Below are positions 1 through 45,260 of a stretch of 64,000 nt of DNA, in pieces (the first letter of the stretch is position 1; every line of letters begins with the position of its first letter). The stretch covers positions 992,001 to 1,056,000 of the forward strand of contig JAPFBL010000231.1 of assembly GCA_026182355.1 (NCBI GenBank). Direction: 5' to 3'. This DNA comes from Hermatobates lingyangjiaoensis (lineage: Eukaryota > Arthropoda > Insecta > Hemiptera > Hermatobatidae). Both the position numbers and the translations under genes were made by a program. The notes under the pieces were generated by a model. The model was not told the DNA's origin and ran no database searches. It saw nothing but the letters and a program-made list of their open reading frames with translations.

Positions 1-3000
1 GCAAAGAAATAAGACAAGTGCATCACGTTTCCTATTATTCCAAGTAGAGTTTTAGGTTATTAAAAATCAATTAACTCTATAATCAGAATTTAATAAAAAC
101 TTACTCTTTCACAATAATTCCATGTAGTATTTTGTCCCAAAATTTTGTTCTTCTATAGTTAGCCATTTAGCGTTGGAAATAAATAGTAAAATTACAAAAC
201 GATTTATAACGCTTCTCTTCAACCACGCAACCATGTAATGCAATGGCTCATTTTTAGTGCAAATTATAAATTTGAAAGATCAAACGGTGTGGTCCCTAAC
301 GTCACCACGACCTTTTAGATACACATATATATAATTTTAAAAAGGCACTTTGGAGACCCTAAATCATTATAAATCGGTAAAAATTTCGAGATTTTTGTTT
401 TAAAATAAAAATAATGTAAATTAAAAAAATGTAACTAAACTTATAATTAAGTAGTCAATAAATTTTCATGTCCTTTGTAGTTTTAAGAATTAAAATTGCT
501 TACATACAATATTAATTCATTAAAATATCTTTAAATTTCTTTTATTAGTATTTAAATAGCAATTATGTTTTCTCAGTTCTGATAAAAATATCTGTTTCAA
601 TGTAAAAAAATCGAAAAAGCACTGCAAGTTATCCCTTGTTCCAAATCGAATTTACAAGCACTTATAAGCCCTTGGATGGGCGTTTGAGGGTCTACCAGAA
701 TCATTGTGTCTTGTATTCTCGAGCATTTTATCTGCTACTATGTGAGCTCTATATTATTGAGTAACTCAAGTGTTTTATTGTATTGGATGAAGAAGAAACA
801 AAATAAACTATTATCAGGGATGTAGGGACCACACCAGTAAATAAACTAGTAATATTTATACAAAAGTTAAAATCCGTATAACAACAAATTGTCATTCTGG
901 TGAGATAATATTACATTTTTTAAACGTTTTCCGTCTAAACAACAAGTTTCCTTCATTTTTGCTTTTGATTTATTGAATAGTGAGACATGTGTGTTACACA
1001 AAAAAGTATCATAAACGCTCTTGAATTGCTAGTTGAATAATAAAATCTGCCCTGACCACTGAAACCCCTGTGGAAGCACTCTTTATGTTAGAACGTATCA
1101 AAGTGATGACAATGAAACTAAGACCTGAAGTAATTATTTCTCGAGACTATATCGTGGAAGGGGATTAATCAGAGTTAAATTCCAATACAAATTATTAACA
1201 GATTCGGTAGGCATTGGTAAGAATAAAGTTTTAGCCATATTTTTAATCATTGCTAACGAAACAAAGAAATTTGGTTATTAAAATCATTGGTGTTAACAAG
1301 AACCAAAAGCGAAGTGGCTGTTTGTCGCCTAAATTACTGGCATCCCTCTGGTACGAATATACTAGGTTTCCGTTGTCAAGAGAGTGTAACTATTCTTATT
1401 TTTTGAGACACATTAAAGAAAGTTAATGGAATTAGTGTGACTATATACTATATACGGACAACTCTATAAATGCCTATAAGTTTCTCAATAAAGATATGTT
1501 CATTATTGAACGAAGGGGGAAAAACCCAGGGGAGGGTAACTATTTTATTCTGATCGAATTCTCTCGCTATTTACACCTTGTGTTTATGCTCTCAATAAAT
1601 GATTTATTTATTCATTTATGATTCTACTCAATAAAGGTTAATTGGAGTGAAGCGTCCACTGTACACCAAAACTAGGGTTTACGCTATACTACTGGTGTAG
1701 AATACTGATTCCAACACAAATTTTTAATAATAATAGAACTTTCAGCTATAAGGAATTGCCACTCACAATAATATAATATGCTCACCCAATTCGTCCCATA
1801 TAAGTAAAGTGGATTATTTGTTCTAGGGAAGTTAAGATCACGTCAAAATTAATTTTGTTTTTGATGAATATTTTGTAAATTTCACTTCCTGTGCCAAAAC
1901 TGTTTAAATATTATTTTTTGATTAATATGAATTCTTTGATTTTAGAAACCATTTCGGGGTTGTCCTTTAGTAAACAATAGGATAAGGTTTTATAGCTTGT
2001 AAATATTTTTTGACTACCCTTATTTTATCATCAAAAATGTCATTCAAAATATTGGCATATTTGTCATTAAATTTACTAGCAATCAAAACATCACTACACT
2101 CTCTGTAATTATTCTCTTCTTTTATTGTCACACGTATTTGTCAAAGTCTCATCTCTGACCTTTACAAAACTGGACTATATAGACCGCAGTTACAGAACTT
2201 TTACCTGCATCTTGTTTGAAATTCAAACATACAACAATGGATTAAAGCAAAGTAGCCCAGATATGAGCTGTGGCATAAAAGCCCTTAATTTTCAAATTGT
2301 ATCACTCTTTGATAGAGCTTAGATCCTTTTTTCATTAACTGATAGAAAACTTTACAAAACTGTGATATAACTGTGATTATATATATTATCGTATATCACA
2401 GGCAATAAGTTAAAAATTTAAGTTGAAATGTGGAACAGAAATATGTACTTGTACAAGACACTGGTTAACAAATTGATCATATTGTAACCTAAATTATTTA
2501 TTTGTCTCATTTAATAAAAGCAGTTTTTTAAAGGACTTGACTAGGACATTATACAATAAATCGGGCCAAAGGTTAATGGATGTTCTTTGGATATTCATTA
2601 CTCTGAAAAACAATTTTCTTTTTAATTCAGTTATTCAACACCTTCTAATGCAGCGATCTACACCTCTTTTATCTCATGTTTCATAGTTCCATAACTTATT
2701 TTAGCTATGTTATACCAACTCTAATGTATAAATATATTTTATTATAGTTATAAAATTTTTGTAGCATTAATTCTTTCATTTCTTTGTTATTTCGTTCTTT
2801 TTAAGTGTATGTAATAGGCAATTATCAAACTAAGTCTAAGGTGTAGAATACAAAAGTTTTTTCTAAACCCAGAAAGTTAACTTAACCAAATTTGATTTCT
2901 TATTATTTTACCAGTCGTTATTAGTTACCAGCTATTATTCTCAGTAATATTATGAATGCTATTCTTAATTTACATGTACACAATAAAATAATGATTCAAG

Positions 3001-3009
3001 AGTAGTTAC
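1..3009. other. AT-rich non-coding stretch, intron of the Ras-like gene
   Basis: Apart from the short open segment at 1037-1168 I see no supported gene, RNA or transposon end. The phrase GGGACCACACC recurs (on opposite strands) near 280-295 and 810-830, which hints at an old repeat. The stretch lies downstream of the switch I exon and should be intron if the gene continues left. Confidence 0.5.
1037..1168 (+). other. Short open segment with coding-like composition, unknown
   Basis: The frame is open for 43 codons up to a TAA and reads like ordinary protein: TETPVEALFMLERIKVMTMK, then LRPEVIISRDYIVEGD. The first Met is 17 codons in. No clear splice acceptor precedes it, and upstream stops close the frame. 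It may be the relic of an old transposon or exon, or chance. I do not recognise the peptide. Confidence 0.15.
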
Positions 3010-35297
<32,288 letters not shown>

Positions 35298-35680
35298 CTT
35301 TTCAAACAACACCAAAACTAACTTTCCAATTTCATTAATAGAATACTACAATACATCAGCTTGACATCCACGTTTCAGGCCAAAGCGCACTGACAAATTA
35401 GTTCTAATAGGATTACACATGTTTTAAATAAAATTATTTAAATTATTAAACTATCCTTCAAATCGATTTATGGTTGTTTCACAGAGTCAATCAAAAGTTG
35501 TTGTAAAGACATTAATAATATGTTTAATATCGAAAATTAAAGATTATTAAACTGTGTACACATCTAGATAGATATGTACTTTAATTTCATGATTGTTATT
35601 CCTCTAATTTCATTAATTTGAACAAACATTCACATAACATATCAATATTTTCTACTATTAGCTGGATTTATAATTTAAAC
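35298..35680. other. Upstream flank of the candidate first exon
   Basis: If 35217-35297 is the first coding exon, its 5' untranslated region and promoter should lie here or beyond. I see no convincing TATA or initiator context to choose a start site. Confidence 0.25.
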
Positions 35681-35688
35681 ACTTAAGG

Positions 35689-35816
35689 CAGTGTTTTTCA
35701 AACTTTTTTACTTCAGGGCACACCTATGAAATAACCAAAGCTTTGTACCGCATCACTGATTTTAATATAGAAAATTTAGTCCTGAAATTTGAAAATAGGA
35801 AAATACTTTTTTTATG

Positions 35817-35862
<46 letters not shown>

Positions 35863-36119
35863 AGTAACAAATGATTTAAATCCCAAAGGAAAGGAAAAGA
35901 GAAAATATCATCCATTGCTGCTTAAAAATGAAAGAAATTTAATCAAGTGGTAAAGGCTTGAGAACCACATACTGAATGTTTCTAAAAACATATGAAAATG
36001 ATGTAAATTTTTAAAATATTAATCTGTTATATAAATTTAACCTTCCGTTATCCTGGGGCGTATCTGCCTACCTTCCTGAATGGGCCAATGCACCCAGGCG
36101 CACCTTTTGGGAACCACTG
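35689..36119. mobile_element. hAT-like non-autonomous element (MITE)
   Basis: The left end CAGTGTTTTTCAAAC and the right end TTTTGGGAACCACTG (reverse complement CAGTGGTTCCCAAAA) are typical hAT-style imperfect inverted termini. The 8-bp flanks ACTTAAGG (35681-35688) and ACTTTAGG (36120-36127) differ at one base and fit a hAT target-site duplication. The 431-bp interior has no transposase and contains a (GA)n run. Mobility would need a hAT transposase supplied elsewhere. Confidence 0.72.
35816..35860. repeat. (GA)n microsatellite inside the hAT-like element
   Basis: A 45-bp GA array. It produces the spurious SLSLSL run in a minus-strand frame. Confidence 0.95.
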
Positions 36120-36176
36120 ACTTTAGGTTTAATGACCTTAAGTAAAAATATCCAAGATTATTAAGTCACATGAGCG

Positions 36177-36195
36177 TATATATATATATATATAT
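36177..36195. repeat. (TA)n microsatellite
   Basis: A short TA array a few dozen bases beyond the hAT-like element. Confidence 0.9.
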
Positions 36196-36708
36196 TTGAC
36201 GACCAGCAAAGCATGCCACCAACTGGAGGCGCAGACGGTAAAGCTCCAGAGTCAATAACACAATTTGAATAATTTAAAGTTCAAATAGCTGTAGAAACCT
36301 ACAAAATTTCTACAAATATTTAAAAAGAAGTAATCCAAAACCAATACTTAATATATAGTAACAAATTTTACTTAGTCATGTCAAGTAATACGTTAATTTT
36401 AAATGGTCCCCTTTCAAATTGAAGAGAGTTGTAATAGCTTCTAATTATAACAAATTTGATAATATGTTAATTGACCCTTCCACATAAATGTAAAGTTTCT
36501 TTATTACTGAAAGAAATATTTATCAAACGACTTGGCATTTTAAATTTGATCTACAGGATTGACAAACTTCATCTATCTTCATTGGTAAATAATACCGTAT
36601 AGTATAGGTTAATCAGCACTAGAGAAAAAGATGTTTCACAAACTATTGCTAAAAACAAATAAAAGTAATACATAATCCTTAAGAACAATTTGGAATGTCA
36701 ACAAGGCA

Positions 36709-36918
36709 ATGGAAATCCTAAGCCGATTTTATAAGAGGAAAAGTGAAGCTCAGTTCGGTAGATATGAAAGCTCTGCGCAGGTGTTCGATGAGTCTCAGGA
36801 TTTCACTTTGATCCGAATAATAAGAACTTGTATAATTATTTTGTATAACGATTTCAAATTTTTTATAACTAACGAAATATATATAGCTACAATAAAACAA
36901 ATGAAGTCAATAAATTAA
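36709..36918 (+). other. Open frame of unknown status
   Basis: Starting at ATG 36709 the first 40 codons (MEILSRFYKRKSEAQFGRYE, then SSAQVFDESQDFTLIRIIRT) have ordinary protein composition. The end of the frame is AT-rich and unconvincing. The opposite strand is also open over the same bases. It may be a relic exon or a transposon fragment; not recognised. Confidence 0.18.
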
Positions 36919-37288
36919 TTATCTAAAATTTGATAATACTTTAACAAAAGTTATGATATGACTTTATCATGATAACAGCATTAAAATAAAATAAAACCAC
37001 AATTGACGGTCAACGGTTTTTTTATTCTGTTTAATTAGATTAAAGTTAATTACAGATATCACCAGATTTTTTATTTTGCCAAACTACATTTATAGAACGA
37101 ACAGGTTCTATCGATATGATCTCGTAATGGATATGATGAATCAAATAAAGATTGCTATTTGCGTAAAATTCTCATATTACTATTGGTAAACTATTCGTTA
37201 ACTTTAAAGTAGTATTGTTAAAATAAAAAATAAATAAAAATATTTTAAGGAAGATTATTATAATCACACCTGATTATATTATATAAAA

Positions 37289-37293
<5 letters not shown>

Positions 37294-37334
<41 letters not shown>
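37294..37334. repeat. (TA)n microsatellite
   Basis: About 40 bp of TA dinucleotides next to repeat B. Confidence 0.92.
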
Positions 37335-37337
<3 letters not shown>

Positions 37338-37399
37338 TGAGATATATAAAAGCCTCTTCATGAATTCAATTTTGTCGAAAAACACAGGGCATATCAGCA

Positions 37400-37622
37400 C
37401 TCCAGGACATCTTTTTCTCTGTAAATAAAAATGTTAACCATTAAACTGAGTGGCTTACAGCGTGCCCATATAATCTTGGTAGCACAAACCCATTCACCCA
37501 CCCATATACACATAGATCTCATTGAAAAAACATCAACTTTGGAAATCAAAATGTAAATATAAATAAAAAAATAAATCTTTTGGTAGAATTTTTTCATTAT
37601 AACTATACTTTATTATAGTAAA
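37400..37622 (-). repeat. Dispersed repeat B, copy
   Basis: On the minus strand it reads CTTTACTATAATAAAGTATAG, an AT-rich middle, TGTGTATATGGGTGGGTGAA and then ATGGGCACGCTGTAAGCC, in the same order as the copies at 44393 (plus) and 48880 (minus, where GAACACGCTGTAGGCC is seen). Confidence 0.4.
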
Positions 37623-40600
37623 GGAAAAAGAGCAGTCACTTTAGATAAGCTGTGTACAAATAGAAATATAGTTGGGTTTTCTAAAATGGTAAAAGTCTAC
37701 ACAATTGAGAATGAGCCAATCAACTATGTATACATAATTCTGTTTTTGGTGCAGTCATGTACTGCAGTTACGTCTTCAAAAGGCTTTGTAAACAGCATAA
37801 ACATCCTTAGAGGTTAAACAGTCAGTCAACATAGGGTTAACTGGTTTTCAAAAGAGATTTTCTTCTCTATACTATAAAATCTGTTCTCATAGAGGTTGTC
37901 GCAATTGATATTATATAAACAAAATAATAAGCAAAAATTAGTTTTATTTTCTGAGAGTTATTCAATTTGAGTATTCACTTTAAACTGTTTAATAAAAATG
38001 TTGATTGCAAATAAACTGAATTAAACACTGCGGAAACTTCAATCAAGATTAGCTTCAGCTTGGAGTATTAACCCAACCAAAGCGCTAATTTGCTCTTCAT
38101 TGATCCACTCAGCTTTTAGAGAGTTTAGTAAATTCAAACTTCTAGCTGTATTAAGTAAACAAACCATCTGAGTAAGCACATCTCTTAAAACAAGTTTTTT
38201 TTTCTGATTCCTTACGAAACATCATGGTGAATTCTTATAACATTCAACAAATATCAGTAAGTACAAGATTTTTCACTATTAATAGTCTGACTTGGCATAA
38301 ATAAAAAAAAATGACAAGTAGTTTGGCCATAGAACTCCGTTTTTTTTTGCTTTTTAGTTTTGGCAACTGTACATTATCTTCAATACTGTTTATTAACTTA
38401 CTGGAAACAGTGAGTATCCCTACTAACTCATTTGATTATCGTATATTCTCCTTATCGTAATTATCGTACATTATCGTATTAAAAACCTCATGACTTTTCG
38501 AGAGGAAATGAAATTATATCAGCATTCAATTACTAGTGTAAAGTAGATTGCAATATTGAAGAGTATTATAAATTATTAACCATCAATGTGTCTGTTTTGA
38601 CAATAATGAGTTGAATAAGAGTTTGTAAATAAGATACAATATTAAATAAAATATAAATTATTTACGACATATATGTAATTATTTTAACTCCTTTGCATAA
38701 AATTCAGACAAATATAAAAAAGTCTCATCATTTTTATTGCTTCCATTAATTAGTTTACAATTAATTAATTAATTAGTCTAATACAATTACAAAGTTTGGT
38801 ATCATTACAAAGCATCATTATGGGGAGTGTTGAGCAGAACAGGATGGAAAAGGAGAATTATAGTATAAGAACTAATTATGGAAGTATAACATGAACTGTT
38901 TTTTTTTCAAAACCAATAAAACTCCATAATTCTCAAATGTTATCTGCCGCACGATTTTTTCTAGCATACATTTCATTACAGCAATGTCAAAACTTAAGTT
39001 AATGCCAATAAATCAAACAAATAGGGCAGTTTTACCTTATTCAAAGAAAGTTTTTCAGATTTAGGACTATATCACTTGTTCTAATGAATTAAATTGCTTG
39101 AATTTATTATTCCTAGTACACTAATTTTAGATGGGACATGACATTTATTGTTATGCACAAAATATTCTATCATGCCTCATTTATTTGTAGCAATATTTTG
39201 AAAAAATGTATATATATCGTTTTTATATAACGGGCTGTTTTACTAGTTTGTTTCAATTTTTTTATTTATTCATCAGTCAAAATGTTTACACTCCTGTAGA
39301 AATTAATATTTTATTTTAAATGAAACCAACTCTGGAACTTTTTTCAGGTAATGCTTAATAAGCTGCAGTAGTAACTTCAACATAGTAGTATAGGAGAAAA
39401 ACGTTATTTTCTAAAACAGAAAAAACTATAAAGCTATAAAGTAGACTTTTCATGAAGTAATATTACTCATCACTATAAGCACCTCTACAATATAACTTTA
39501 TTTTTTGGTTTGATGTCGGAATGATTCAAAAAAGGAGAGGTACATGGGCCATGTTCACAAAGTTTTCACTATAAGAGTGTACTTAGAGATTTCTTGAAAA
39601 AACATACCAATTAGAAATTCAAGGGACCTTAAAGTAGGAAATAGTCTTTATTAGGATAATTTGCTTATAGTAATGTGATAAATTATTAATCCTGTTTCCA
39701 TCAGTAGTTTCTTGAATAAAGTCACATCCTGACCCTTCATTTTTGCCATATGCGTCAATATTTTTGAAGATATTTTCAAAGGACCACAGAGGTGTTTTAT
39801 ATTTCACTACATTTCTTTTTAGTTTTCTCAGTAGTTAATTTTTGTTGTAAAGCTATTATATAAGATACCGAATAATTTTTTCTTTACTATCAGTAAAGCA
39901 TATTCATTATGAAAAATTTGGTGTTGATAATTTGCCAAATATTTATGTTTTGTGTTTCACCGAATGTATATTACACTATTCTACACATCTTTTTGATATG
40001 ACACAACAAAAATGGAATCCATAGTGTTAAATAGTGTATGATTTATAGGCACATTTCCTTATGATGGATTCATTTTATTGACGATCGTTTGTGTTTCCAC
40101 TTCACATATCATTTATTTCCTGAACTAATAGCTTCTAATTATTATAATTATATGTTTATTATATAGTAAAAAAATCATATTGTTTGAACCTGAAATTTAA
40201 CGTACAGAATACTGGTGACATCGTTTGAGAAATAATAATGAAACTCAGACCCAAATAGCTATTCATACAGCTGTGATGTGTATTATCTTGTGGGGAAATA
40301 GTATTAAGGAAAAGTGACTTTATGATGCATGTTGTGTGCATCATCTAAGGTTTTTTGATGTGTTTCTCAAACATTTTTCTGTAAATAACTTTGATATTCC
40401 TGTGTTTAGAGTTACAATTAAGCTGACAAAGGTTGAATGAATGTATTAAAACTTTTAAATTACTAATTAAACTTTAAAATTATCAATAGTTGCTCAGCAA
40501 TATAATATACATATTGAAAATCCTGAGCCACGGTGCAGATCATTGCATCATAATGCTAAGCGTTTCACAATATTGTAAATTTTGAAAACTTTTCCACTTG

Positions 40601-41692
40601 TACATTATTTACGCAAGTAAAAAATCGATTTTCACAAATAAGTAAGCATTTGCCACCACTTAGAAGTCATGTAACCAGGGTACTCATGCATGTGCCCACC
40701 AAGAGAAAATTAACGTAAAATTAAAAAAATCCACTTAGAAAACTTTTATAAAATGTTTCAAGAATTGGATAGAACACAAAATGAACAAAAAATGATGATG
40801 AAGCTTTTTGGTCGCCAGACACCAAATACGCAGTATTGAACAGGGTTCTAAAGGAGATTCATTCCCTTGTCATCTCACACACCAGTAGACATCGATTAAA
40901 CTTGCTTATCGGTTTTGCTGAACAAGTCCTTAACCATGTTATAGTCTGGCAATTCACCCTTTTACAAACAAACATTAATTCAATTAAAGAAATCATTAAT
41001 GAAAAAAAGCATTAATTCAAGTAATTGTTTCACTAACTTTAAGGGATAAAATCCCTTACAAAGATGAAACAAAAAAACTTTTATCATTTATAATAAATAC
41101 CTTCAAGGGTTATAAAATCCCAATCAATGTCCTCTCCATTCCTTTTTTATCTGCAATCACCCATTATTTTTCCTTATAGTCTAATATACTTCTCTCTTAT
41201 AGGATATAATCATATCATAACATCCTTTAAATGAAAAACTACTGATTTTTATGACATTAATAATAAATCCTTCATAAAATCTCTCCCCTTTTAATTTCTA
41301 GTTTGCCTCGACTAGATTTTATAAATCACATATTTTATTATGCTTCTTTTCTCTAACATAGATACTGATAAAACTTCTAACGATAGCAAAGTTTTATAAA
41401 TCAGATTGTTCATGTCAAGTTTATGAGGCTATTAGTCGATTTCTGGTTCTTGAGAAAAATTATGAGCATTAAAACCTATTTGAGAAAACCTGGAGTAGTT
41501 TACACTTAAATAAATCTACTATAAGTAAAATTAATATCAAACTCACTAAAAATCTACTAAGTTTTGCTTTTCTTTAAAGTAGTTATCGTTTAATTATTAT
41601 CAAATCTCTAGTAAAGTATAGTCAAACTCATGAAAAAAAATTATTAATTTCCTTTCCGATTGTCATAGAAGTGTACAAAAGATCTACCTCTT

Positions 41693-42007
41693 ATGAGCAT
41701 GGTCAGCATTCTTTGTACGATGCTCATTGCAGCATGGATGAGTGATACTAATGATGGCAATGTCCAGTCGTCTGTATATACAGCTACGTATGCATACACG
41801 TTCTATATATGTCTGTTAATTCTTCCAGCGATGATTTATTATGTTCACTATAAATTTAAGTTCATCAGGAATGAGCTTCTTAGACTAAATTATACTCGAT
41901 TTTCCCAATCATCTTTTATCCGTGTTTTAACCATTCATGAATGGCGAATGCGTTGTACAAAAGACTGGTCCATAGATAGTTTTTTTACTGTAACATTTAC
42001 TAACTAG
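41693..42007 (+). other. Open frame, possible multi-pass membrane protein fragment
   Basis: A 104-codon frame from ATG 41693 (first ATG; an out-of-frame or unspliced extension upstream is closed by stops). It has hydrophobic stretches near residues 2-15 and 33-52 (YTFYICLLILPAMIYYVHYK), followed by a basic loop, KFKFIRNELLRLNY. The layout recalls one transmembrane helix and loop of an insect chemoreceptor-type protein, but no diagnostic motif is present. It could be a pseudogene fragment or chance. Confidence 0.22.
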
Positions 42008-43814
42008 TTCACTCTTTAATTTCATATATTTCCTTGTGTAAAGGTTATCATGCAAATTTTATAACTTTTTTACTGTTTTTACACATAACGTTTTGTCCGT
42101 AAGTATTCCTACTATTCTTTATAATAGGAAGCTTTTAATTACTAACATCCTCTGTGAAATATTCTACAAAGGTTTCTGTACATATCTTGAAACCTCTGTG
42201 CCAAACCAGTCATTGTTCCATAAAGTTGTTGACTATTTTACCTCTCGTTGAGGTATTTCTATTTCAATAGACTGAGAAATACCTTTTTTATGATCATTTC
42301 TACGGAGGTAGTGTAATAAGTTTTCTATGTGAGAGGTAGGTCAGGTGGTTAATACTCCTGTCCTGATTAAACAGTTTTGTTTTTATAATGCACTAAGACT
42401 AAATTGGATACCTTCTTCATTTACCTTAAAATACAAGACAGATGATGCATATGATACCAATGGTTTGATCACAATAGCAATAGTAGTTTTATATAATTGG
42501 GATTAAATCTTATGTTCTAGTAAAAGGATCATTTATAGACGAATATTGTTTCAGTGGTTTTAATCAATCTATCTGTTTTGTAACTTTTTCTATGCTTTCT
42601 TTCACCTAAGAGACTCCAATATTTTTCAATACCTCTGATAGTTTCCGTTTAGTATCTTTAATGAGGAGGTTTATGTGACCTAATTTTATTTTTCTTAAAA
42701 AATGAGAAAGGCATAAGAATTGATTTAGCTAAATTTAAACCCAAATCCCTTCTCATCTATCTATATTCATCAATTCGGGCAGTTGTCTGCATAGTCTGGC
42801 TTGCTGAAAGTTTGACTGTTTAGAACATCCAGTAGGTTGTTTACAACTAATCACCACAATAGAGGCAATTACACACCCTCCATACGGCATGATTTAGTGA
42901 TTACAATATCAGTTGTGGTGGATCCTATGCATGCACTTCTTGCATTAATTGATGGTAATGGATTACATAGTCTTAGATTAAAAAATCTAAATATAAGTTC
43001 TGGTTTACTGGATCCGAAATCATGTTACCGTAAGGTGCTTAATAAGCCGAAAAATATCTTAAGTGGTTTTTTTAAGACCTAAGGCATTTTCTATTTTGTT
43101 ACCCAAGATTTCTTGAACTAGCTATTTTAACTTTCCTTTCAAATAGATGTTTTGTTCATTATTATTATCTTTATTCACCAAAAACATATCATATTAGCAC
43201 AATCATCACCCAACAGTCATCATTGTTAGAAAAAAATTACTCTTCATATATTGTAAGCTCATAAAATTTTTCCAATAAAACAACACATACCACAATATTA
43301 AGGTTTATTGAAACACCGGAGAAGTAGCGTAAAATAGTAGTCATCTTAATATGAAGAACAAAAAAGTTGCTTTGTCACGCTTTAGTACTGTATAAAACAA
43401 TGGAGTTCATAAAGACACTAAGAAATATATATCTGACATTAAGATTTGTTGAAGCGTTCAACATGTATATTGATTACAACACATATGTTAAAGAACCATT
43501 CATCAAAGCTGAAAAACTTCATAAAATATAAATACAAATTTGCGATCGCTTTTATATTTTCTAAGTCATTATTATTATATATCTCATTTACTCATTAAAA
43601 TACCTTCAAAAATGTATTATTACTGATTTAAATAACATTTCAATTAACTGTACCTGATAAAAAATGTAATTTTAAAATTTGATTTTGACATCTTTGATTT
43701 ACAGAAAATGAAAGAAATATATATTTAAAAAAAACTGTTCCTCCCTTCAAATGAAACTACATTAATTATACAAATAATTGTGTGCATTACTGTGAATAAT
43801 AAATTCACGGTTTT
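42008..43814. other. Stretch without supported genes
   Basis: A short inverted repeat at about 42249-42286 (AGGTATTTCT ... AGAAATACCT) could form a hairpin. The frame at 42837-43082 is unremarkable. Nothing else recognised. Confidence 0.35.
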
Positions 43815-44210
43815 ATAATTATTAGTGACTAAATTCAAAATGGAATCAGCCACATAAACTTCCTCTTCCTTTTTAATTACTTATTCTAATTAAATTTGAA
43901 TGACTAGTTCATAATTACAAATTCTTAATAATTACTTGCATGATCAAATTAGGGTTTAAAGTGCTGATAAAATGAATTCATCCAAATGAACTTGGACTTC
44001 TAATTCATAATTACAATTTCGTAATTACTTGCACAGTCAAATTAAGTACCAAACATGCTAATGATTTTTAAATTATTAATCAAAATGAAAAGAATATTTT
44101 ATAATTACCAATAACTAATCACTACTTGAAAAATTAAATCAGGTTTCAAATATGCTAATAAATTGAACTAATCTATCTAAATAGCATTTTATGAAAATTC
44201 ATAATTACTA
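43815..44210. repeat. Diverged minisatellite, about 95-bp period
   Basis: The block CATAATTACAA.TTC..TAATTACTTGCA and the following AAATTA..GTTT.AA..TGCTAAT recur at about 43910, 44006 and 44099, with a partial unit near 44190, giving roughly four degenerate units. Confidence 0.5.
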
Positions 44211-44392
44211 CTTATTTTTAATTTTATGAAAAAACAAATAAAATTGAATTGATGAAGTCGAAATAAGCAAATCCAAGTACAGTGGATATTTACTTTATTA
44301 ACTTTTATACACGATAACCCATTATTACCAGTTGTGTTTATGATTCCTATAGCAACATTACATTGTAATTCCCATAAAGTGTCTTTAATTTT

Positions 44393-44501
44393 TACTTTAC
44401 TATAAGTAAAGCATAGCGATCGTGATTAAATTCTACCTTGATATTTTCACGGACTTATGTTTTGAGATTCCCAATGTCGTTTTATGACGATATCCACGTA
44501 C

Positions 44502-44536
<35 letters not shown>

Positions 44537-45260
44537 CGTGTGTGTGTGGATGGGTTGGTGTGTATCCAAAGGTTTATGGAAACGAACATTGTGTTACATT
44601 ATTTGATTATGCTACAGTCTACAATCTTTGATGTATCCAATTCATATTGTACAAAAATGGACTACATGGGTAATGTGCCCTTTCTTTTGGTAGTAATTAT
44701 GCATGATGAGAAAGTCACTCATTTATCAAATGTGTTTTTAGACTTTTTTTTTCAATTTTTTTGTACCTCACTATTTATGGAGTTGCTACAGTCCACCATC
44801 TTTTATGAATCAAATTCATATGATACGAAAATGGGCCAGATACTTAATGTAGATGTGCCAATTAGTTTGGGAGCATTATGCATGATGTGAAAGTCACTTT
44901 TTTTGCCAACATGTGTTTTTTTACAACTTTTTCTTTCTTCTTAAGTACAAGCCTTAACTCAAAATTTTGTTATTATCATGGAAACGTCAAAAGCAACAAT
45001 TGCAAATATTTTCAAATTCTTAAAACGACTGAAAATATTTTTTTTCAATAAATTTATTACAAATTTTGACTTATGGTTCAACCTGAAATATTGTGAGAAA
45101 GATACAAGCCATACTAAAATTATACCTAAAAGTAGGACTCATGTCTGAGATGAGTTGAGGCAACTTTTTGTTAAAATTACACTAAACAAAGAAGGCCTAT
45201 GGCACATTTTATGTTTTCAGAAAATGATTTTTGATGCTAAACGGCTCATTAAATATTCAG
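44393..45260 (+). repeat. Dispersed repeat B, longest copy
   Basis: It opens with TTTACTATAAGTAAAGCATAG and GCGATCGTGATTAAATTC, then a (TG)n run, GGATGGGTTGGTGTGT, two diverged direct units (about 44605-44755 and 44770-44935, each ending near GCATGATG.GAAAGTCACT) and, near 45166, TTTTTGTTAAAATTACACTA. No meaningful protein: the 150-codon frame from 44438 runs through the TG repeat and is an artefact. Confidence 0.42.
44505..44534. repeat. (TG)n microsatellite
   Basis: A 30-bp TG array within repeat B, probably seeded by the TG-rich part of that repeat. Confidence 0.93.

Larger units (their letters stand above)
36128..41692. other. AT-rich stretch without supported genes
   Basis: Contains (TA)n at 37294-37334, a minus-strand copy of dispersed repeat B at about 37400-37622, and the uncertain frame at 36709-36918. 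A GC-richer patch at 40800-40930 has no convincing frame. Nothing else seen. Confidence 0.4.

Noticed and set aside
630..800. Minus-strand exon-like segment (DTMILVDPQTPIQGLISACK)
   Set aside because: Open for about 45 codons after an AG, but it does not match the Ras segment expected there and has no good donor.
44438..44890. 150-codon plus-strand frame
   Set aside because: Runs through a (TG)n array and two diverged units of dispersed repeat B; composition is not protein-like and no domain is visible.
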